From Hyphomicrobiales bacterium (GTDB taxonomy: Bacteria > Pseudomonadota > Alphaproteobacteria > Rhizobiales > RI-29): a DNA stretch of 64,000 nt. Numbering within the stretch: the stretch's first letter is position 1; each line of letters starts with the position of its first letter. A program made the translations under genes and the position numbers. The notes under the pieces are model-generated. The model searched no databases. It had not been told where the DNA came from and saw only the letters and a list, made by a program, of their open reading frames with translations. Shown here piece by piece: positions 57,941 to 64,000 of this stretch. The stretch spans positions 1-64,000 of the forward strand of contig WGLQ01000008.1 of assembly GCA_016125495.1 (NCBI GenBank). The letters run 5' to 3'.

Positions 57941-58543
57941 ATGGCCGAGCCGGCCCGGATCGATCAGGTGATACCGCCACGCGGGCATTGGAGTTCGGTC
58001 ATCGAGGCCGGCGAAGTGCTCACCATCGTCGATCTCGAAGGTCAGCAGGCGGTCGATTTCCTGGTCTACGGGGCGGACGATCCGCTCGAGCGCTACCACG
58101 CGCCGAACACCTTGAAGGCCGCGGGCACGGTGATGCTGACCACCGGGCACGTGCTCTATTCCGATATCGCCCGCCCGCTCATGACGATCGTCGAGGACAG
58201 CTTCGGAGGTCACGACACGATCGGCGGTTGCTGCTCGGCGCCCAGCAACCGGATGCTCTATGGCACCGCCAACACGGGCTGTCGGGAAAACTTCCTTTCC
58301 GCACTTTCGGCCCATGGCCTCGGTCGGCGCGACATCGTGCCCAACGTCAATTGGTTCATGCGGGTGCCGGTCGGGGCGGCAGGGGATGCGGCGATCGCGC
58401 TCGGGGCATCCAAACCCGGTGATCGCGTGCGCCTGCGGGCCGACCAGAAAGTGATCGCCGTACTCTCGAACTGCCCGCAGGTGCTCAACCCCTGCAACAA
58501 CTTCAACCCGACCGCGATCCGCGTCCTCGTCGGCTCGGAGTGA
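57941..58543 (+). CDS. DUF1989 / urea carboxylase-associated family protein
   Basis: 200-aa cupin-like DUF1989 protein. Typical segments are VDLEGQQAVDFLVYGADD, DTIGGCCSAPSNRMLYG, NTGCRENFLSAL, VNWFMRVPVG and CPQVLNPCNNFNPTAIRVL. Members are often encoded near urea carboxylase/allophanate hydrolase genes, and some are aminomethyltransferase-linked; neither is present here. The Cys/His/Glu pattern suggests metal binding. AGGAGG lies between the prs stop and this ATG. Ends 20 bp from the convergent tspO gene. Confidence 0.88.
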   Translation: MAEPARIDQVIPPRGHWSSVIEAGEVLTIVDLEGQQAVDFLVYGADDPLERYHAPNTLKAAGTVMLTTGHVLYSDIARPLMTIVEDSFGGHDTIGGCCSAPSNRMLYGTANTGCRENFLSALSAHGLGRRDIVPNVNWFMRVPVGAAGDAAIALGASKPGDRVRLRADQKVIAVLSNCPQVLNPCNNFNPTAIRVLVGSE

Positions 58544-58563
58544 GTTGCAGGGATCGATGTCGC

Positions 58564-59037
58564 TCAGGGATTGAGGCGCACGATCTCGCTGTTGAGGCAA
58601 ATCGCAAAGCTCACCCAGACCCAGTAGGGAACATAGAGCCAGCTCGCGAGGCGCGAATGCCGCCAGCTCGCGAACTGGAATGCGCCGATCACGGCCCACA
58701 GGACCCAGAGTTCGGCGAGCGCGAGCGTCATCAGGCGCTGGTCGAAGAAGAGATAGACCCAATAGGGATTGAGGACGAGCTGGGCGACCCAGAACAGCAC
58801 CGCCCAGGACCCGGGCGAGCGGATCACGACGAGCCAGCCGGCAAGCGCACTCAAAACATAGAGTACCGGCCAGACGATGCCGAAGGCAGCGGGGTTCGGC
58901 ATCCACGACGGCTTGACGAGAGCATCGTACCAGTCGCTCGCGCCGCCGGCAGGGCCGAGCATCGCGGCGAAGTAGGCCGAAGCCAGGGTCAGAGCAAAAA
59001 AGACGATGAACCACAGTATGTTGGCGAGTGTGCGCAT
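58564..59037 (-). CDS. TspO/MBR-family tryptophan-rich sensory protein
   Basis: 157-aa membrane protein with five helices and high Trp content. Hallmarks: VKPSWMPNPAAFGIVWPVLY (loop 1 and helix 2), LSALAGWLV, and WVAQLVLNPYWVYLFF. Bacterial TspO binds or degrades porphyrins and, in Rhodobacter, modulates photosynthesis genes. ATG 59037 follows GGGAG; the frame extends to 59169 without resemblance. It lies downstream of rsmB on the same strand. Confidence 0.92.
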   Translation of the reverse strand: MRTLANILWFIVFFALTLASAYFAAMLGPAGGASDWYDALVKPSWMPNPAAFGIVWPVLYVLSALAGWLVVIRSPGSWAVLFWVAQLVLNPYWVYLFFDQRLMTLALAELWVLWAVIGAFQFASWRHSRLASWLYVPYWVWVSFAICLNSEIVRLNP

Positions 59038-59175
59038 GTCGTTCTCCCAGCGCGCCGGCCGGCGCGATCGGCGTGCGTCGCCGGAGTCGATTAGCACAGC
59101 GATGATCGGCTCACAGCTCGCGAGGAACGCGATACTCTGATTCCCTTGCAGCACATTTGCAGGGATCACGCACCG

Positions 59176-60465
59176 CTACGACCGGCGCTCGAGCACGGTG
59201 ATGAAGAACCCGTCGGTCGCGGTTCGCGCCGGCGTCAGCAGCAGGCCATCGTGCGGACGCGGCCAGGCCGAAGGCGCCGCCCCGGCCATCGCACGCCACG
59301 CCCCTTCCAGGGGCAGCGGCGTGAACGTCGGATGCCGTTCGAGGAATGCCGCGATCCGCCCCTCGTTCTCCTCGCCAAGCACCGAGCAGGTGATGTAGCA
59401 GAGCCGACCGCCCGGCCGCACATGGCGGGCCGCCTCGGCTAGGATGGACGACTGCTCGGCGAGCCGCGCCGCGAGCGCTTCCGGCGTCAGGCGCCACTTG
59501 GCATCCGGCCGGCGACGCCAGACACCAGAACCGGTGCAGGGCGCGTCCACCACGACCCGGTGCATCCGGCCCGCGAGATCATCGAGGGCGCCATCGCCCG
59601 GCGCCCGCACCTGGACGTTGCGCGCCCCAGCGCGTTGGAGGCGTTCGTAGATGGGTTGCAGGCGCAGGCGATCGCTGTCATAGGCGAAAATCTGGCCTTT
59701 ATTCTCCATGGCGGCAGCGAGCGCGAGGGTCTTGCCGCCGCCCCCGGCGCAAAGGTCGAGAACCTGCATGCCCGGCAATGCCTCGACAAGGGCCGCCACC
59801 GCCTGCGAACCCTGGTCCTGAACCTCGAAGTGGCCACGCTGGAAACCGGCCTCGGCCTGGACATTCGGTGTGCGGCCGCCGCCGTCCGGTGGCGCGATGC
59901 GAATGGCGGTCGAGACCAGGCCAGCGGGCGCGGCGCCGAAGCGCTCGAGAGTGCGCAGCACCTTTTCGGGTGTGCTCTTCAACGTATTGCAGCGCAGATC
60001 GAGCGGCGCGCGACGCGCCAGAGCCTCGCCCTCGGCGGACGCAGCAGCGCCGAACGCTTCAGTAAAGGCCGGCCAGAGCCAGCCCGGCACGTTGGCCCTC
60101 TCGTGATCGGCGATATGGAGCGGTTCCGTCGGCTCGAGGGCGCGCTGTTCACCCGCCGACAATGGCTCCGGGGCATGGTCAGTGCCAATGCACAAGGCGG
60201 CGATCGCCCCGACATCGAGGCCCCAGGTGTCGCGCAATGTCGCGAGCACCAACGCGCGGGGACTGTCGCTGCCCATACGGGCGGCCGCCGAGAGCCTGCG
60301 CCGCAAGGCATCGTAGACGAGATTGCCGATGGCGGAGCGGTCGCCAGCGCCGGCGAAGCGGTGCGCCCGGCCCCAGTCGGCGAGTGCGATCGCAGCCGGA
60401 CGGTGGCGGTCGGCGACCTCCGCGAGGACCTCGATGGCAGCCGCGATGCGGCCGGCGGGTTTCAT
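59176..60465 (-). CDS. RsmB/NOP-family rRNA cytosine-C5 methyltransferase
   Basis: 429-aa SAM-dependent RNA m5C methyltransferase of the RsmB/NOL1/NOP2/Sun group. It has an N-terminal RNA-binding helical region and PUA-like lead-in, SAM-binding VLDLCAGGGGKTLALAAAME, VVVDAPCTGSGVWRRRPDAK with one catalytic Cys, and RLCYITCSVLGEENEGRIAA with the second. Likely target 16S rRNA C967 or an equivalent site. ATG 60465 is used; the frame opens at 60540, overlapping guaB. It follows guaB on the same strand. Confidence 0.9.
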   Translation of the reverse strand: MKPAGRIAAAIEVLAEVADRHRPAAIALADWGRAHRFAGAGDRSAIGNLVYDALRRRLSAAARMGSDSPRALVLATLRDTWGLDVGAIAALCIGTDHAPEPLSAGEQRALEPTEPLHIADHERANVPGWLWPAFTEAFGAAASAEGEALARRAPLDLRCNTLKSTPEKVLRTLERFGAAPAGLVSTAIRIAPPDGGGRTPNVQAEAGFQRGHFEVQDQGSQAVAALVEALPGMQVLDLCAGGGGKTLALAAAMENKGQIFAYDSDRLRLQPIYERLQRAGARNVQVRAPGDGALDDLAGRMHRVVVDAPCTGSGVWRRRPDAKWRLTPEALAARLAEQSSILAEAARHVRPGGRLCYITCSVLGEENEGRIAAFLERHPTFTPLPLEGAWRAMAGAAPSAWPRPHDGLLLTPARTATDGFFITVLERRS

Positions 60466-60529
60466 CTCTCGACCGCTCCGGGAGGCAACAGGGTTGTAGG
60501 GGCCGCGCGCGGGTGCAACGCCGAGCTGC

Positions 60530-62131
<1,602 letters not shown>

Positions 62132-62135
62132 TTAC

Positions 62136-62945
62136 TCAAGCGGCTGTTTCGCCACTGCCTTCCAGAGCCGGCCCGCGAAAACCTGTGGCCAGGACATAGA
62201 GCTCGGCCGAATCGGCCCTGCTGGATGGCGGCTTGACGTGGCGCACGGTCCGGAAATGCCGTTTCATCGTTGCCAACAGTTCGCCTTCCGTGCCCCCCTG
62301 CAGCACCTTGGCGAGAAAAAAGCCGCCCGGCGCGAGAATTTGCAGGGCGAACGCGAGCGCAACCTCGCAGAGCGCCATGATGCGCAGGTGATCGGTGGCG
62401 CGGTGGCCGGTGGCGGGAGCGGCCATGTCCGTCAGCACCCCATCGGCCCGCTCGCCCCCGAGCGCGTCCAGGAGCGCCCGTTCGGCCCCGTCGGCCATGA
62501 AATCCATGGTCAGGATCGTGACACCCGGGATCGGCTCCATCGGCGAGATGTCGAGGGCGATCACCCGCCCCGCCCCCGCCTCCCCATCTGCCCCGGTGCC
62601 AGCGGCCGCCACGCGCGCGGCCGCCACCACACTCCAGCCACCCGGCGCGGCCCCGAGGTCGACTATGCGCATGCCCGGCTTCAAGAGGCGATGACGCTCG
62701 TCGATCTGCATGAGCTTGTATGCGGCGCGCGAGCGCAACCCCTCACGCTGGGCAGCCTCGACATAAGGGTCGTTGAGCTGGCGCTCGAGCCAGAGCTTGG
62801 ACGAGAGCTTTCGCCCGCGTGCCGACTTGACGCGTGTCGTCAGCTGGCGGTTCGCGCCACTGGCCGCGCCTCGACCCGAGGTCTTGCCGGTGCCCTTGGC
62901 CGGCCCCTTGCCCCGGCCACCGCCGGCCCCACCCGCCGCGTTCAT
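62136..62945 (-). CDS. rlmE: 23S rRNA 2'-O-ribose methyltransferase RlmE (FtsJ/RrmJ)
   Basis: 269-aa FtsJ-type enzyme, which methylates U2552 of 23S rRNA in E. coli. SAM-binding VDLGAAPGGWSVVAAARV; catalytic K-D-K-E tetrad visible as Lys in RSRAAYKLMQID, Asp in GVLTDMAAPATGH, Lys in FFLAKVLQGG and Glu in SRADSAELYVLA. A basic Gly/Lys-rich N-terminal tail (GGRGKGPAKGTGKTSGRG) of about 35 residues exceeds the E. coli form. Its ATG overlaps the stop of the Ppx/GppA gene by 4 nt, a typical Rhizobiales pair. Confidence 0.95.
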   Translation of the reverse strand: MNAAGGAGGGRGKGPAKGTGKTSGRGAASGANRQLTTRVKSARGRKLSSKLWLERQLNDPYVEAAQREGLRSRAAYKLMQIDERHRLLKPGMRIVDLGAAPGGWSVVAAARVAAAGTGADGEAGAGRVIALDISPMEPIPGVTILTMDFMADGAERALLDALGGERADGVLTDMAAPATGHRATDHLRIMALCEVALAFALQILAPGGFFLAKVLQGGTEGELLATMKRHFRTVRHVKPPSSRADSAELYVLATGFRGPALEGSGETAA

Positions 62946-64000
62946 CTTCCGCCTCCACGGCGCGAGCGGCGGCGGCGTTGCTCGATGTTGAAGAGACCGT
63001 CCTCACTCATCAGGGTGGTCAGTATGCCCTCCCGAAGCCCGCGATCCGCCACCCGGAGGCGCTCGGCGGGCCACATCCGCAAAAGGGCCTCGAGGATGGC
63101 GCAGCCCGCCATCACGAGGTCCGCACGATCGCGGCCAATGCACGGCTGGGCGATGCGCTCGCCGTGGGTCATGTCGACCAGGGCGCTCGAGACGCGCGCA
63201 ACGTCGGCAACGTTCATCCAATAGCCGTCGACGCGCTGGCGCTCGTAGCGCGGCAGCCCCATGTGCACACCGGCGACGGTGGTGACCGTACCGGAGGTGC
63301 CGAGGTGGTGGAAGCGGGCGCCGGCCAAGCGCCGACGAAGCTCGTGATCGCGCTCGAACGGCTCGAGCATGGCGAGGACGTCGCCAACCATCTCCTCGAA
63401 CACGGGCCGCGTCACCGGGCGATCGACGTAGCGCTCGGCCAGCGTGACGACGCCGACGGGAAGCGACGTCCAGGCGGCGATGCTGTCCTGCAATGCATGG
63501 CGCAGGGCTGGACCGCGACGCTCGCGCGCCGCGCCGCCGGCGACCCCGTCCGATAGATCGAGCCAGATGATTTCCGTGGAGCCGCCGCCGATGTCGAAGA
63601 CGAGCGCCCAGTCGCATCCCGCATCGATCAACGAGGCACAGCCAGAGACCGCCAGCCGGGCCTCGGCCTCGCGCGAGAGGATTTCGAGACGCAGCCCGGT
63701 CTCCTCGGCGACCCGTTCAATGAAAGCTTCGCCGTTGACCGCGATCCGGCATGCCTCGGTCGCCACCAGACGAGCGCGGCGGACACCACGGCGTTCGAGC
63801 TTGTCCGAACAGATCCGGAGCGCCTCGATCGTGCGTCGCATTGCCTCGTCCGAGAGGAACCGGCTCTGGGCGACGCCCTCGCCAAGGCGAATGACCCGCG
63901 AAAAGGCGTCGATCACGTAGAAGCCGCGACGGGTCGGTCGAGCAACGAGGAGGCGGCAGTTGTTCGTGCCGAGGTCGAGAGCACCATAGAGGTGCTCGGC
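62942..64000 (-). CDS. Ppx/GppA phosphatase family protein (5' end outside window)
   Basis: Exopolyphosphatase/guanosine pentaphosphate phosphatase family; 352 codons plus stop are visible and the start lies beyond 64000. The phosphate-1 loop of the ASKHA fold is at the window edge (YGALDLGTNNCRLLVARP), followed by LVATEACRIAVNG, ALVFDIGGGSTEIIWLDL (phosphate-2 loop) and LGTSGTVTTVAGVHMGLPRY. The C-terminus is very basic (RRRRSRRGGGR). It hydrolyses polyphosphate or pppGpp; which one cannot be told from sequence. Translationally coupled to rlmE. Confidence 0.93.
   Translation of the reverse strand, partial: AEHLYGALDLGTNNCRLLVARPTRRGFYVIDAFSRVIRLGEGVAQSRFLSDEAMRRTIEALRICSDKLERRGVRRARLVATEACRIAVNGEAFIERVAEETGLRLEILSREAEARLAVSGCASLIDAGCDWALVFDIGGGSTEIIWLDLSDGVAGGAARERRGPALRHALQDSIAAWTSLPVGVVTLAERYVDRPVTRPVFEEMVGDVLAMLEPFERDHELRRRLAGARFHHLGTSGTVTTVAGVHMGLPRYERQRVDGYWMNVADVARVSSALVDMTHGERIAQPCIGRDRADLVMAGCAILEALLRMWPAERLRVADRGLREGILTTLMSEDGLFNIEQRRRRSRRGGGR

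Overview
The window is a 64 kb stretch of a GC-rich alphaproteobacterial chromosome, most likely order Hyphomicrobiales (Rhizobiales) but outside Rhizobiaceae. This rests on several neighbourhoods: dnaG-rpoD next to GatB/YqeY and carA; an lsrB/vtlR-type LysR gene beside trxB and a divergent lrp; a folB-uvrC ... pgsA-moaD-moaE block; and ubiK / lgt-midA-pgeF-lipoprotein-prs. DnaG also has the degenerate zinc finger I recall from the Bradyrhizobium-like branch. Almost everything is chromosomal housekeeping DNA. I saw no rRNA, tRNA, CRISPR array, insertion sequence or prophage.

Layout. 1-4.4 kb (minus): rpoD (3' end cut by the window), dnaG, a YqeY-like protein. 4.5-11.4 kb (plus): carA, a ChaN-like protein overlapping it, carB and greA, with promoter-like sequences before carA and greA. 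11.5-14.6 kb (minus): a two-span membrane protein, a small ORF, and an unusual GYF_2-membrane-WD40 protein. 14.9-16.9 kb: an EF-G-like GTPase. 16.9-21.8 kb: a redox/regulatory cluster (candidate sRNA, LysR lsrB/vtlR type, trxB, 2OG-Fe(II) oxygenase, ELM1-like glycosyltransferase, divergent Lrp). 22-31 kb: small secreted or membrane proteins, a GST, an M20 dipeptidase, RNase T2 and an AIM24-family protein. 31.5-38.2 kb: Ca2+/Na+ antiporter, SDR + folB (pterin metabolism), SNase-like nuclease, secreted glucosaminidase, uvrC.

38.2-46.1 kb looks like an accessory block inserted into an otherwise standard uvrC-pgsA-moaD-moaE order. It holds a small secreted Cys protein and a run of six minus-strand genes: MttB-family methyltransferase, AceK, a cNMP-domain/GNAT fusion, a fatty acid hydroxylase, a cytochrome P450 and a small protein. 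The fusion, hydroxylase and P450 are joined by 4-nt stop/start overlaps and form the best candidate for an undescribed pathway (perhaps a modified N-acyl or lipid product).

46.1-64 kb: pgsA, moaD, moaE, a GNAT, katG with divergent oxyR, YbjN-like, ubiK, lgt, midA, pgeF, a lipoprotein, prs, a DUF1989 protein, tspO, rsmB, guaB, rlmE and a 5'-truncated Ppx/GppA gene.

The most interesting non-coding signal is at 16.96-17.16 kb, downstream of the lsrB/vtlR homologue. A strong minus-strand intrinsic terminator is preceded by several hairpins whose loops carry CTCCCA and CTTCCCTCCC (anti-Shine-Dalgarno). This matches the position and motif style of the AbcR (alpha-r15) sRNAs.
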